Positions 9,186-18,793 of a stretch of 64,000 nt of DNA are shown here, piece by piece; position 1 is the first letter of the stretch, and every line of letters begins with the position of its first letter. The DNA lies in NCBI RefSeq assembly GCF_003259375.1, contig NZ_QLLN01000002.1, positions 434,001 through 498,000 on the forward strand, read 5' to 3'. Origin of the DNA: Arenibacter echinorum (GTDB lineage Bacteria > Bacteroidota > Bacteroidia > Flavobacteriales > Flavobacteriaceae). The notes beneath the pieces are model-generated. The model was given only the letters and a program-made list of their open reading frames with translations, was not told where the DNA came from and ran no database searches. Both the position numbers and the translations under genes were made by a program.

Positions 9186-9220
9186 TTAACGAAATGCTAA
9201 TTACTCAACCAATTAATATA

Positions 9221-12200
9221 ATGAATATGAAAAAAAGCAGCTTGAAATTTTTGACTTTCCTTTTGTTCAGCATGGTTTCTGGAATCATGTTAGCACAACA
9301 AGGTGTAACGGGAGTCGTCAGCAGTGATGATGGCGAATTGCTCCCTGGGGTGTCCGTGGTAGTTAAGGGAACTACCACTGGTGTAACCTCTGATTTTGAT
9401 GGTATATACAGTATTACTGTTCCCAACAGTAGTGCTGTTTTGGTATTTTCCTATTTGGGAATGGAAACAAAGGAAGTAATTGTTGGTAACCAATCTACCC
9501 TCAATGTTACTATGGCAACCTCCTCCGAGCAATTGGACGAAGTTGTAGTAACCGCTCTTGGTATTTCCAGGGAAAAGAAATCTTTGGGGTATTCTGTAAG
9601 TGAGGTAGGTGGTGATGCTTTGGACAATGTGCCACAAGAGAACGTTTTAAACGCTCTTTCTGGTAAAGTGTCCGGGGTGAATATCAACTCTACTGGTGGT
9701 GCAGGTTCTACTGTAAACATTAATGTTAGGGGTGCAGCTTCATTATCCAGTGACAACCAACCATTATTTGTAATCGATGGTTCTCCTGTAATTAATACTG
9801 CTAACAACATTACAGAGATAGGTAGAGATAACAAAGTGGATTACGGTAATGCTATTTCGGATATCAATGCAGACGATATTGCCAGTGTTACTGTTCTAAA
9901 AGGTGCCAGTGCAGCAGCACTTTATGGTTCTAGGGCAGGTAACGGGGTTATATTAATTACAACCAAGTCTGGAAAATCAAAAAAAGGAATGGGAGTAACT
10001 ATTAATTCCAGTACTGTTTTTGATATTCCTAGTCGTTTCTTAGATACCCACACTAGGTTTGCGACAGGTTCTAGACCTTATACAGAAGATAATTTCCCGG
10101 CGAATTCCTATGGTGCAATTGTCATCGGTGAAACTGCTTCAGCTTGGGCAGGTCCTGAACTGGACAAAGGTATCATGGCAATCCAATGGCCTTATAGTGC
10201 TTCTGAAATTGCTAGTGGTATTCCTGTTCCAAGGGAATTGAAGTCGTACAACAATGCAAAGAATTTCTTTCAAACGGCCATTACAACAACCAATAACATC
10301 TCTATCCAGGACAATACGGAAAAAATTAATTACAGGTTGTCCTATTCGGATTTAAAGAACAAGGGAAACATCCCGAATACGGATTTAAACAGACATAGCA
10401 TCAGTTTAAATTCTTCATTAAAGTTAAACGATAAATTTACGGTTAGTACTAGTCTTAACTATACAAAATCTGGTGCGGACAACAGACCTGTTGGAAACCG
10501 TGGTGCTAACGCAGCACAGGCTGTTTACGAATTGAACCCACATATTGATGTGCGCGAAATGAAGGATTATTGGTTGCCAGGATACGAAGGCATCTTCCAA
10601 AATTCACCTTATAATTTTGGGGACGACCCAACAGAAACCGAATGGAACAACCCTTATTTCTTAGCTTACGAGAATAACAATGGTTTTGAAAGAAACAGGT
10701 TTTATGGTAATGTAAAAGGAGAGTGGAAAATCACCGATGATCTGACGGGTATGGTTCGTTACAACATGGATGAAATTAACGAAGTAAGAGAAACCAAATT
10801 GTCTAAAGGATATACTGGGGACATGAATGGGGCCTACGGTATCAACAAAATTTTCACAAATGAAACAAATGTCGATTTCTTATTAACTTACGCCAAAAGA
10901 CTGGAAGGATGGGATTTCTCAATATCTGGAGGTGGTAACAAAAGGGTTTTAAAAGGAAACAATTTGTTAAATTCCACAATAAGTAGAGGATCTGGACTTT
11001 TAACACCAGGTTTGTTCACCTTATCCAATATTGCTAACGACAATTTAGTTTACTCGTATAACAGTTATGAAAAACAAGTAAACAGTTTGTATGGAATGGC
11101 TAGTATTGGTATTAAAGATATGTTCTATGTAGATGTTACTGGAAGAAATGATTGGTCCAGCACCTTGCCAGATAATAACAATTCTTATTTTTACCCTTCC
11201 GTATCAACTAGTTTATTGGTTAATAGGCTTCTTGGTTTTGGCAATGGGGTATCCTTATTTAAACTTCGTGGAGGTTATGCTGAAGTAGGTAACGATACTG
11301 GGGCATACAACCTACAACCTACTTTAAGTGGTGGTTCCTCATGGGGATCAGGATCTTTGTTATCCGTGCCTTCTACGCTACTTAACCCAGATTTAAAACC
11401 AGAAAGTATTACATCTTGGGAAGGAGGAGCTGATTTGGCCTTCTTTAACAACAGGCTAAGTATGGATTTCACTTATTACACTGCCGACAACGAAAATCAA
11501 ATTTTTGGAATTGCTCTTCCTATCTCCTCAGGATATAGCTCTAAAAACACCAATGCTGGTCTTTTGAGAAGTACAGGTATAGAAGCTGGTTTAAATGCTA
11601 ACATTATAAACTCCAAGGATTGGCGTTGGGATATGGGCTTCGTGTTTAACAGAAACCGAACCAAGGTGATTGAATTGGCTGAAGGTATGAATTCCATTAC
11701 GTTTTGGACCGATGCCCGTGGTGGTGCTATAACTTGGGTTGGTGAAGAAATAGGAAATATTTTTGATGCCGCTCTAGTGCGTGTTGAAGATCCAAACTCG
11801 CCTTATTTTGGCTGGCCTATAATTGATGATTCTGGTTTCGAGAATAGCGACAGAACCAGAGAAGACGCAGACGGAAACAGGGTTGCCCCAATTATTGGAA
11901 ACTTTAACCCAGATTTCACTTTAGGGATGACAACATCTGCATCCTATAAGAACTGGAGCATCTCCATGAATTTTGACTGGAGAAAAGGCGGACAGTTTGT
12001 TTCGCAAACTCACAGATACGGAGAATCTGATTTACATACCCAACGATGGATTGATAAATTGCATAATTTTAATGACATTACCGATGTTCCTGCCTATTTA
12101 AGAGAAAATGCAGACCAATTCTTATCAGAAAATGGTGAATTCTATGTATTGGTAGGTGGACCTACAGCAGCTGATGGCGGGTATTCATTAACTGAAGGTG

Positions 12201-12640
12201 GAATTACATTGAACGATGGTGTATTTATGCCTGGTGTACAAGGGGATTATGACGATAACGGTAACTTTGTGGCAACAGCCGAAAACTTAGGCGGTCCTGG
12301 AACTGTAATTACAAGATACCAAGATCACTACGGATGGGACTTTACTAGAAATGCAACTTTTGATTCTGATTTCTTAAAATTAAGAGAAATTTCACTTACT
12401 TATTCCGTGCCAAGTAAACATATTAAGCAAATAGGACTTCAAAATCTAAATATATCTTTATTTAGCCGAAATATTATCTTATGGACCAAGGCCGATATAG
12501 GAATCGACCCTGAGATGGCTTTCCAGCACGAATCAAGTACACAAGGAGGAAGTGGTATCCAATTTAAGCAAGGTATTGAGCGCTTTAACATAAGTCCATT
12601 TACCATTCCAGTAGGTTTCAAACTTAACGTAAGTTTCTAA
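9221..12640 (+). CDS. susC: SusC/RagA-family TonB-dependent outer-membrane receptor
   Basis: A roughly 1139-residue SusC-type porin that imports glycan fragments across the outer membrane with TonB energy, working under the SusD lid. Order of parts: signal peptide (MNMKKSSLKFLTFLLF ... LAQ), a carboxypeptidase-regulatory-like domain (GVTGVVSSDDGELLPGVSVV ... FSYLGMETKEV), the DEVVVTALG TonB-box-like stretch, the plug (VLNALSGKVSGVNI, PLFVIDGSP, VTVLKGASAAALYGSRAGNG) and a C-terminal barrel ending in aromatic-rich NVSF. I chose the ATG just before the signal peptide. An ATG 27 bases upstream is open but would lie at the predicted transcription start. The susD gene follows after 30 bases. Confidence 0.95.
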   Translation: MNMKKSSLKFLTFLLFSMVSGIMLAQQGVTGVVSSDDGELLPGVSVVVKGTTTGVTSDFDGIYSITVPNSSAVLVFSYLGMETKEVIVGNQSTLNVTMATSSEQLDEVVVTALGISREKKSLGYSVSEVGGDALDNVPQENVLNALSGKVSGVNINSTGGAGSTVNINVRGAASLSSDNQPLFVIDGSPVINTANNITEIGRDNKVDYGNAISDINADDIASVTVLKGASAAALYGSRAGNGVILITTKSGKSKKGMGVTINSSTVFDIPSRFLDTHTRFATGSRPYTEDNFPANSYGAIVIGETASAWAGPELDKGIMAIQWPYSASEIASGIPVPRELKSYNNAKNFFQTAITTTNNISIQDNTEKINYRLSYSDLKNKGNIPNTDLNRHSISLNSSLKLNDKFTVSTSLNYTKSGADNRPVGNRGANAAQAVYELNPHIDVREMKDYWLPGYEGIFQNSPYNFGDDPTETEWNNPYFLAYENNNGFERNRFYGNVKGEWKITDDLTGMVRYNMDEINEVRETKLSKGYTGDMNGAYGINKIFTNETNVDFLLTYAKRLEGWDFSISGGGNKRVLKGNNLLNSTISRGSGLLTPGLFTLSNIANDNLVYSYNSYEKQVNSLYGMASIGIKDMFYVDVTGRNDWSSTLPDNNNSYFYPSVSTSLLVNRLLGFGNGVSLFKLRGGYAEVGNDTGAYNLQPTLSGGSSWGSGSLLSVPSTLLNPDLKPESITSWEGGADLAFFNNRLSMDFTYYTADNENQIFGIALPISSGYSSKNTNAGLLRSTGIEAGLNANIINSKDWRWDMGFVFNRNRTKVIELAEGMNSITFWTDARGGAITWVGEEIGNIFDAALVRVEDPNSPYFGWPIIDDSGFENSDRTREDADGNRVAPIIGNFNPDFTLGMTTSASYKNWSISMNFDWRKGGQFVSQTHRYGESDLHTQRWIDKLHNFNDITDVPAYLRENADQFLSENGEFYVLVGGPTAADGGYSLTEGGITLNDGVFMPGVQGDYDDNGNFVATAENLGGPGTVITRYQDHYGWDFTRNATFDSDFLKLREISLTYSVPSKHIKQIGLQNLNISLFSRNIILWTKADIGIDPEMAFQHESSTQGGSGIQFKQGIERFNISPFTIPVGFKLNVSF

Positions 12641-12670
12641 TTAGGCACTTTAAACAAAAAACAAAAAATC

Positions 12671-14365
12671 ATGAGTAAAATAAATAAGATATTTAAACTA
12701 TTTCTCGTAGTTTGTCTACTGTCCGCTACTTCATGCGACAATGAGCTTACAGAAATTAACCAAAACCCCAACGGGGTAGATCCTAGCCAAGGCAATCCAA
12801 GTTTTCTATTAACGCAAGTGATGGTGAATACTGCTTTGGACGTAGGTAATAAAGGCTATAGTGGAGAACTTTCTGCCTTTGTGCAATACACCCAAAAAGA
12901 TGCTTGGGGCAACAACAATTACGATTGGGATGGTAGTGGATGGGACACCTACTATGGAAACTTGCGTAGTGCTAAATTGGCACTACAACGGTCTCAAGAA
13001 TTAGGTTATACCTTACATGAAGCTATTGCCAAAATATTAATGGCGCAGAACTTTATTACTGTGGCAGATTACTATGGAGACGTACCTTATTCCAATGCGG
13101 TACAAGCGGACGAGGATGTTATTCTACCAACATACGATTCTCAAGAAGCAGTTTATAAAGGGGCTATTGCTGATTTTGTAGCTGCTGCAGCTACAATATC
13201 CAACAATATGGGTAACCTAGAGGCCTTTGGTGCCAGCCAAGATATTTTCTTTGGAGGCGACGCCGAAAAATGGATGAGATATGCCAACTCCTTGGCCCTA
13301 CGGTATTACATGCGATTGTCAGAAAAAGACCCATCTTATGCCCAAGCAGGTGTTACAGCCACATTGGCGAAACCTTTGATCAGCAGTGTGGATGAGGAGT
13401 GCGCTTTGGCCTATACAGGCACAGATGCCAATTCCTCTCAGCCAAGTAACAGCTCAACAGGAGGAGCATCCGCCTTCAACCGTGTTAAACCTTGTACTAC
13501 TTTTACTGATAGATTAGGGGAACTTAATGACCCAAGAGCTAACATTTGGTTTGCACCTGTTGCAATTCCAATTAAAGTTGTGGCTGCCGCAGACGTGCCA
13601 GGTGGAGAAGATGATGTAGTTGTAGATGGAGTACGTTATATCAATGAAGAAACTCTTGCAGATAATGGTTTAAAGATATATGACAAAAATACTTGGAAAG
13701 CCGATCGTTTGGCCGGATTAAGTTTAGTAGATACTAGTAGTACCTATGTGGGTCTCCCAGTATCGTATCAAGGATCAGAGCCATACACTTATAACTTGAA
13801 CCCTAACCCGGTACAAGGTGGAGGCAATGTACATGTTTCTTTAATGAACGATCAGTTTAAAGACGCTAGTGGTGAATTCTTAAAAGCTAGGGTTTTGTCC
13901 TATGCAGAAGTTTGTTTCTTAAAAGCAGAAGCTGCCCTAAAAGGTTGGGGTTCAGATGCAGAAGGAAATTATAACAAAGGGGTACAAGCATCTTTGGAAA
14001 CTTGGGGAATTGGTGATGAATATGCGGATTATATAGATAATACCGAAGTTGCTTATAACGGAACACTGGCCCAGGTCATGGAACAAAAATGGATTGCCAA
14101 CTTTGCTACTGCTTCTGAAGCATATTTGGATTGGAGAAGAACTGGATTACCTGATCTTCAGACAGGTCCTTTCGCCCTATCGTCAGTAATCCCGGTTCGT
14201 TTTCAGTATCCTGATGAAGAAAGAAATATTAATGAAGCTAATTACAATGCAGCATTATCTTCTTTGGAAACAACCAGCTATACGAACGATGTGCCTGGAA
14301 AATACGAAAACGACACCCCTTGGTCCAAACCTTGGATATTACAGGGAGTTACAAAGCCTTGGTAA
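12671..14365 (+). CDS. susD: SusD/RagB-like nutrient-binding outer-membrane lipoprotein
   Basis: A 564-residue lipoprotein (signal ending LSATSC) that pairs with the SusC barrel upstream. ELTEINQNPNGVDPSQGNPSFLLTQ near the N-terminus and the TPR-like helices (AKLALQRSQ, AIAKILMAQNFITVADYYGDVPYSNA) are those of the 'SusD and RagB outer membrane lipoprotein' group rather than the starch SusD group. It binds oligosaccharide at the cell surface and hands it to SusC. The gene ends 45 bases before a GC-rich terminator, so the rightward unit appears to consist of these two genes only; the enzymes are on the opposite strand. Confidence 0.93.
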   Translation: MSKINKIFKLFLVVCLLSATSCDNELTEINQNPNGVDPSQGNPSFLLTQVMVNTALDVGNKGYSGELSAFVQYTQKDAWGNNNYDWDGSGWDTYYGNLRSAKLALQRSQELGYTLHEAIAKILMAQNFITVADYYGDVPYSNAVQADEDVILPTYDSQEAVYKGAIADFVAAAATISNNMGNLEAFGASQDIFFGGDAEKWMRYANSLALRYYMRLSEKDPSYAQAGVTATLAKPLISSVDEECALAYTGTDANSSQPSNSSTGGASAFNRVKPCTTFTDRLGELNDPRANIWFAPVAIPIKVVAAADVPGGEDDVVVDGVRYINEETLADNGLKIYDKNTWKADRLAGLSLVDTSSTYVGLPVSYQGSEPYTYNLNPNPVQGGGNVHVSLMNDQFKDASGEFLKARVLSYAEVCFLKAEAALKGWGSDAEGNYNKGVQASLETWGIGDEYADYIDNTEVAYNGTLAQVMEQKWIANFATASEAYLDWRRTGLPDLQTGPFALSSVIPVRFQYPDEERNINEANYNAALSSLETTSYTNDVPGKYENDTPWSKPWILQGVTKPW

Positions 14366-14410
14366 ATAAAGATTGAGTTTCATTTATTGAGTATTGAGTT
14401 AGTTTTAGAA

Positions 14411-14436
14411 TGCCCCGGGAAACCGGGGCATTTTTT
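14411..14436 (+). terminator. Intrinsic terminator after susD
   Basis: A perfect 8-bp stem TGCCCCGG / CCGGGGCA with a GAAA tetraloop, followed by six T residues. This is a textbook rho-independent terminator closing the susCD unit. Confidence 0.93.
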
Positions 14437-14578
14437 ATTCCTTCCCATCAAGGACAAAAAAAGGTATCAAATATAATCTAGGAATCAATAGTTTATTCCC
14501 GAGCCACCATCATAATTCCCTTAAAGTATGCTGGTCATCTTTTACTCGACACCGACTTAATCCGTAGAATTTGGCGCA

Positions 14579-14785
14579 CTAAACAGTACAGCTATCGCCT
14601 TCTTTTTTTACTCCCAATTTAAATAAAATCTTTTCCATAAGGCACCATTGGGTAAATGCAGATTGAAAAAGGTTGACCCCGACAAAAACGGTAAACCACA
14701 ACCAGTTTATGTTTACGTATACGGCCAATACAACACTAATAACTACAAAAGCCCCGGCAATTGCCCTAATATATCTGTTGATCAT
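14579..14785 (-). CDS. DUF2892 (YgaP-like) inner-membrane protein
   Basis: A 68-residue protein with the DUF2892 pattern: IRAIAGAFVVISVVLAVYVN, then WLWFTVFVGVNLFQSAFT, followed by a short cytoplasmic tail with Cys residues (CLMEKILFKLGVKKEGDSCTV). DUF2892 forms the two-helix membrane part of YgaP-type membrane rhodaneses and is often encoded beside sulfur, sulfide or efflux genes. Here it is the last gene of the RND efflux operon, 21 bases after the PII-like gene. The C-terminal Cys pair could bind metal or persulfide, but that is inference. Confidence 0.85.
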   Translation of the reverse strand: MINRYIRAIAGAFVVISVVLAVYVNINWLWFTVFVGVNLFQSAFTQWCLMEKILFKLGVKKEGDSCTV

Positions 14786-14806
14786 AATATTATTTTTTAA
14801 AGGTTA

Positions 14807-15112
14807 TTAAATATACTTTTCTATGGGAACCACGGCAGCCCTTATGGGATTGTTGGTTTCCAAATTATTGTTGAATTCAGAGATAAGTTGAAAAAGGATT
14901 TCAATATTCTCTTCTGTGGTAAAGGAAAAAAACATAGTTGATCCTACGCCTCCTTTTTGACTTGGGAACCAATTTGATGCCATTAACATCGTAGCAGGAT
15001 TTTTATACCCATCAATATCGGAACCACTAAAGCTTTCAATATTGGCTTTTTTAAAGAGTTTTAGAATTTCCTTATCGTACTCCTCCACAACGGTTACTAT
15101 GAGTAGTTTCAT
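14807..15112 (-). CDS. PII-like (DUF3240-type) small protein of the efflux operon
   Basis: A 101-residue protein with two beta-alpha-beta units (KLLIVTVVEEYDKEILKLFKKA and GSTMFFSFTTEENIEILFQLI ... AAVVPIEKYI), the layout of the PII/CutA ferredoxin-like fold. Small PII-like proteins of the DUF3240 kind are commonly encoded beside RND metal or drug efflux genes and may sense a ligand or bind the pump. The canonical PII T-loop Tyr and ATP-binding motifs are not evident. It lies between the RND permease and the DUF2892 gene, on the same strand, after a 214-base spacer containing two REP-like palindromes. Confidence 0.65.
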   Translation of the reverse strand: MKLLIVTVVEEYDKEILKLFKKANIESFSGSDIDGYKNPATMLMASNWFPSQKGGVGSTMFFSFTTEENIEILFQLISEFNNNLETNNPIRAAVVPIEKYI

Positions 15113-15186
15113 TATTATATATTTTTAGTTTCAATTGTATTGCTATTATGCCTCATTGGGCCATAGCCTTCAATAGGCTTTACCGG

Positions 15187-15212
15187 GGTCTCTTCGACTA
15201 CGCTCAGAGACC
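15187..15212. repeat. REP-like palindrome, CTTCGACTACGCTCAG type
   Basis: Arms GGTCTC and GAGACC flank the core TTCGACTACGCTCA. Variants of this core are scattered between genes in many Flavobacteriaceae. A second variant lies about 60 bases downstream in the same spacer, and two more lie near 30.2 kb. Function unknown; may protect or terminate transcripts. Confidence 0.65.
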
Positions 15213-15274
15213 GGTCCTTAAAAATTTGAAAAATACCCATTTCCAACATGGACTAAATCAATTTCCTAGGGCGC

Positions 15275-15296
15275 TCCCTTCGACTCCGCTCAGGGA
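15275..15296. repeat. REP-like palindrome, second copy
   Basis: Core TTCGACTCCGCTC flanked by TCCCT and AGGGA. Compared with the first copy the core differs at one base while the flanking arms have a different but still complementary sequence. The hairpin is therefore kept although its sequence has changed. Confidence 0.6.
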
Positions 15297-15326
15297 CCAG
15301 CAAAAGAACCTCATTTAAAATCTCAA

Positions 15327-18300
15327 TTACTTATAGTTCTTCCTTTCTATCATATAATACACCAAAGGCACTACCAACAATGTTAGCACCGTGGATACAA
15401 TGGTACCGCCCATCAAAGAAATAGCTAGCCCTTGGAAAATGGGATCGAACAGGATTACAAACGCCCCAATAACCACGGTTCCCGCTGTTAAAAGAATAGG
15501 GGTAGTCCTTACGGCACCAGCCTCTATTACTGCCAGCTTTAAAGGAATACCTTCCGCCAATCGCAGATTAATAAAATCGATCAACAAGACCGAATTCCGA
15601 ACCATTATACCCGCTAGGGCAATCATTCCAATAAAGGAAGTTGCTGTGAAAAAAGCATCCAACATCCAATGCCCCAATACAATCCCGATCAAGGAAAGTG
15701 GTATGGCCACCATCATTACAACTGGAGCCTTAAAATTCTGGAACCAGCCCACAATTAAGATATAGATGATGAAAATTACCCCTAGGAAGGCTAATCCCAG
15801 ATCCCGGAATACCTCCAAGGTAATCTGCCATTCCCCATCCCATTTTACGGTATAATTATCCTCAAAATCAGGTTGCTTTATATACAGCTCATCAATGGAA
15901 TATCCCTTTGGCAAATTCATTCCCTTTAATTTATCGGTCATTCCCAAAATTGCATACACCGGACTTTCCAGATCCCCGGCCATATCGGCCAGTACATAGA
16001 CCACCCTCTTTTGGTTTTTTCTATATATAGTCTTTGCCCTTGTGGTCTGCTCTATAGCTACCAAATCTGCTATAGGGACCATATTACCTTGCTGGGATTT
16101 CACCTTCAATTGGGCAATATCCTGAATAGTGGATTTCTCCTTTTCCTCCAAGGCCAATATCAAACCTATTTGATTGGAAGCATTTTCATCGTACAGGTTG
16201 GTCACCGCTCTCTCCGAAAGGGCCATATTCATGGTATGTGCAATTTGCACGGGTGCCACACCATAAAGCATTGCCTTTTCCTTGTCTATGATAAACTCAT
16301 ACTCCACCTGATCGGCTTCTACCATCCAATCCACATCCACCACATCTGGGGTGTTCTTCAAAATCTGCTGTACCTGGTCCGCAATATCCATCTGTGTATC
16401 GTAATCAGGTCCATATATTTCCCCAACAATGGTAGAAAGCACTGGAGGTCCAGGTGGTACCTCAACAATCTTCACGTTGGCATTGTACTTATTCCCAATA
16501 CGTTGGATCTCTGGACGCAATAAACTGGCTATCTCATGACTTTGGGCAGTTCGGTCGCCCTTATCCAATAAATTCACCTGAATATCGGCCATATTACTTC
16601 CTCCCCTCATATCGTAATGACGTACAAGTCCGTTAAAAGTAATTGGTGCGGAAGTACCTACATAACTCTGGTAGTTTATCACTTCGGGACGAGTGTTCAG
16701 GTATTGGGCAATCTCCCCGGCCACCACTGCCGTACGTTCCAAAGTAGTACCCTCGGGCATATCTATGACCACCTGAAATTCGTTCTTATTATCGAACGGC
16801 AACATTTTTACCGCTACCGATTTGGTAAAGAACATCCCTATGGAACCCAATAACAACAAAAATGTAATTCCTAAAAACAACCAACGTGTTTTCTTGTTTT
16901 CGATCAAAGGACTTTCAAACTTGTTGTACACTCTGTAGATAAAAGTTTCCTCTAAAGGTTTTTCTACCTTTTCCTCTCCTTTTTTATCCTTCTCTTTAAG
17001 AAATATATACCCTAAATAAGGAGTAATCGTCAAGGCAACAAAAAGGGACAATAACATGGCAATTGAAGCTCCAATAGGCATCGGCGACATATAGGGCCCC
17101 ATAAGACCGGAAACAAAAGCCATGGGCAATACGGATGCAATTACCGTAAAAGTGGCCAATATAGTTGGGTTGCCCACTTCATTTATAGCGTACAATGCCG
17201 CCTGTTTAAACGGCAAGCGTTTCATTTTAAAATGCCGGTGCATGTTTTCGGCAATAATAATGGAGTCGTCCACCACAATACCCGTTACGAAAACCAATGC
17301 AAATAAGGTGATACGGTTCAAGGTATAGTCCAACAAATAATAACTCAACAAGGTCAGGGCAAAGGTGATGGGTACGGATAGAAACACGACCAATCCTCCA
17401 CGCCATCCCATGGCCAACATCACAACAAAGGTTACCGCTATTATGGCGCCAATAAGGTGCATCAATAATTCCGATACCTTATGGGAAGCCGTTTCCCCGT
17501 AATTTCGGGTTACCTCCACATGCACATCATCTGGAATAAGATTCTTTTTCAAATGATCTACTTTCTCCAAAATAATATCCGAAATATTCATGGCGTCCGC
17601 TCCTTTGCGCTTGGCTATGGAAATGGTTACGGCAGGATATTCGGACTTGTAGGTTTCCCCTTTTTCACTTCCCTTTCCAAAACCTAGGGATACGTATTCC
17701 TTAGGAATTTCTGGTCCATCCTGTATACTGGCAATTTGCTTCAAATAAATGGGACGATTTTGTTGTACACCTACCACCAAATTTTCCACATCGGTAGCAG
17801 ATTCCAGGAATTTACCTGTTGTCACCATGAATTCGGTGTCATTTTTATCAAATGTACCACCGCTTATTTGTTGGTTATTGGCTTTGATCATTTCGGCAAT
17901 GGTAAGAAAATCCAATCCGCTTTCCGCCAATTTATCCTTGTCCAATACCACACGCAATTGACGGTTACGCCCGCCTATCTTTTGGGTAGCGGAAACATCG
18001 TTTACTTTTTCAATTTCATCCGTAAGTTCCTGGGCAATTTGCTTTAGTTGGTAATCGTCATAAGTCTCACTCCATAAGGTAAGTCCCAACATAGGAACAT
18101 CATCTATAGCCCTGGTTTTTATCAAAGGATAAGTAACGCCTTGCGGCATTTCATCCATATGCTTGTTGATCTCGTTCTGTAGTTTAACAAAAGAACGTTC
18201 TATATCCTCACCTACATAAAACTGCACTATAACCATCCCCTGTTCCTCCATAGAGGTAGAGTAGACGTATTCTACACCTTTAATATTGGAGATTAACTTT

Positions 18301-18518
18301 TCAAGGGGTTTGGTTACCCTGCTTTCAACTTCGGTGGGACTGGCCCCTGGGTAACCCACAAAGATATCGGCCATGGGTACATCTATCTGTGGCTCCTCCT
18401 CCCTTGGTATCAAGAAAGAACTGTATACCCCAATGACCATGAATACGATCATTAGAAGGACCGTTAACTTAGATCCTATAAATGCTTTGGCAATTTTGCC
18501 TGCTAATCCTTCTTTCAT
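15327..18518 (-). CDS. RND-superfamily efflux permease
   Basis: A 1063-residue inner-membrane proton antiporter of the AcrB/HAE type, the motor of a tripartite export pump. The N-terminal helix (KLTVLLMIVFMVIGVYSSFLI) leads into PREEEPQIDVPMADIFVGYPGASP, the normal opening of the porter domain. GIVVDDSIIIAENMHRHFK carries the paired Asp residues of the proton relay in helix 4. Two sets of six helices flank two large periplasmic loops. It follows the adaptor gene after an unusually long 275-base spacer with structured repeats, and precedes the PII-like gene. Substrate cannot be told: heavy-metal CzcA pumps carry extra motifs that I did not find, so a drug, lipid or small organic substrate is equally possible. 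Confidence 0.93.
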   Translation of the reverse strand: MKEGLAGKIAKAFIGSKLTVLLMIVFMVIGVYSSFLIPREEEPQIDVPMADIFVGYPGASPTEVESRVTKPLEKLISNIKGVEYVYSTSMEEQGMVIVQFYVGEDIERSFVKLQNEINKHMDEMPQGVTYPLIKTRAIDDVPMLGLTLWSETYDDYQLKQIAQELTDEIEKVNDVSATQKIGGRNRQLRVVLDKDKLAESGLDFLTIAEMIKANNQQISGGTFDKNDTEFMVTTGKFLESATDVENLVVGVQQNRPIYLKQIASIQDGPEIPKEYVSLGFGKGSEKGETYKSEYPAVTISIAKRKGADAMNISDIILEKVDHLKKNLIPDDVHVEVTRNYGETASHKVSELLMHLIGAIIAVTFVVMLAMGWRGGLVVFLSVPITFALTLLSYYLLDYTLNRITLFALVFVTGIVVDDSIIIAENMHRHFKMKRLPFKQAALYAINEVGNPTILATFTVIASVLPMAFVSGLMGPYMSPMPIGASIAMLLSLFVALTITPYLGYIFLKEKDKKGEEKVEKPLEETFIYRVYNKFESPLIENKKTRWLFLGITFLLLLGSIGMFFTKSVAVKMLPFDNKNEFQVVIDMPEGTTLERTAVVAGEIAQYLNTRPEVINYQSYVGTSAPITFNGLVRHYDMRGGSNMADIQVNLLDKGDRTAQSHEIASLLRPEIQRIGNKYNANVKIVEVPPGPPVLSTIVGEIYGPDYDTQMDIADQVQQILKNTPDVVDVDWMVEADQVEYEFIIDKEKAMLYGVAPVQIAHTMNMALSERAVTNLYDENASNQIGLILALEEKEKSTIQDIAQLKVKSQQGNMVPIADLVAIEQTTRAKTIYRKNQKRVVYVLADMAGDLESPVYAILGMTDKLKGMNLPKGYSIDELYIKQPDFEDNYTVKWDGEWQITLEVFRDLGLAFLGVIFIIYILIVGWFQNFKAPVVMMVAIPLSLIGIVLGHWMLDAFFTATSFIGMIALAGIMVRNSVLLIDFINLRLAEGIPLKLAVIEAGAVRTTPILLTAGTVVIGAFVILFDPIFQGLAISLMGGTIVSTVLTLLVVPLVYYMIERKNYK

Positions 18519-18607
18519 CTTTTTATTTTGTTTTTGTTTTTGGGCGTTACCTTCGCTAATTCTTGTCTTTGTCTAGAATGCTCCTTATACTTTTAACGTC
18601 TTTTTAT

Positions 18608-18663
18608 ATACCTACAAGGTTTTGGAAACCTTGCAGGTATAGTGGTCTTGGAGACCTTGCAGG
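18608..18663. repeat. Tandem hairpin repeat with compensatory stem changes
   Basis: A 15-bp hairpin with one mismatch (arms 18608-18622 and 18626-18640) is followed 26 bases on by a second copy. The inner stems read GGTTT-TGG-AAACC and GGTCT-TGG-AGACC: a T to C change on one side is matched by A to G on the other. Both share the tail TTGCAGG. Compensation argues that the folded form is under selection. It lies between the adaptor and permease genes of the efflux operon. Confidence 0.7.
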
Positions 18664-18793
18664 AAGATCATTCAGAAAAGCTCAGGTCGGGCTTTCCGCT
18701 TTTACTCCCCATCCTTTTCAGCCTAAATCCGCTAAAAAGTCGTGAGGTAACCGCTGCAATCCCTAACGCAAATCCATTTTTTTCAAACTTTGG

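Larger units (their letters stand above)
8766..9220. promoter_or_regulatory. Divergent promoter region between symporter operon and susC
   Basis: About 450 AT-rich bases with no credible gene. It must hold promoters for both directions. On the susC side I see a TAnnTTTG box. Inside lies an inverted repeat ACCTAT-N6-ATAGGT (8957-8974). Its extended left arm ACCTATGG recurs inverted as CCATAGGT at 9130-9137, about 165 bases away. This could be a looping operator pair for a local regulator, which is itself not in the window. No clear box was found for the leftward promoter. Confidence 0.5.

Noticed and set aside
9194..9220. Upstream ATG for susC, nine codons longer
   Set aside because: It would lie within a few bases of the predicted transcription start and puts extra residues before a normal signal peptide.
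16011..16523. Long open frame antisense to the RND permease
   Set aside because: Composition is Cys/His/Ile-rich with no signal, motif or start context; it mirrors the codons of a clear gene on the other strand.
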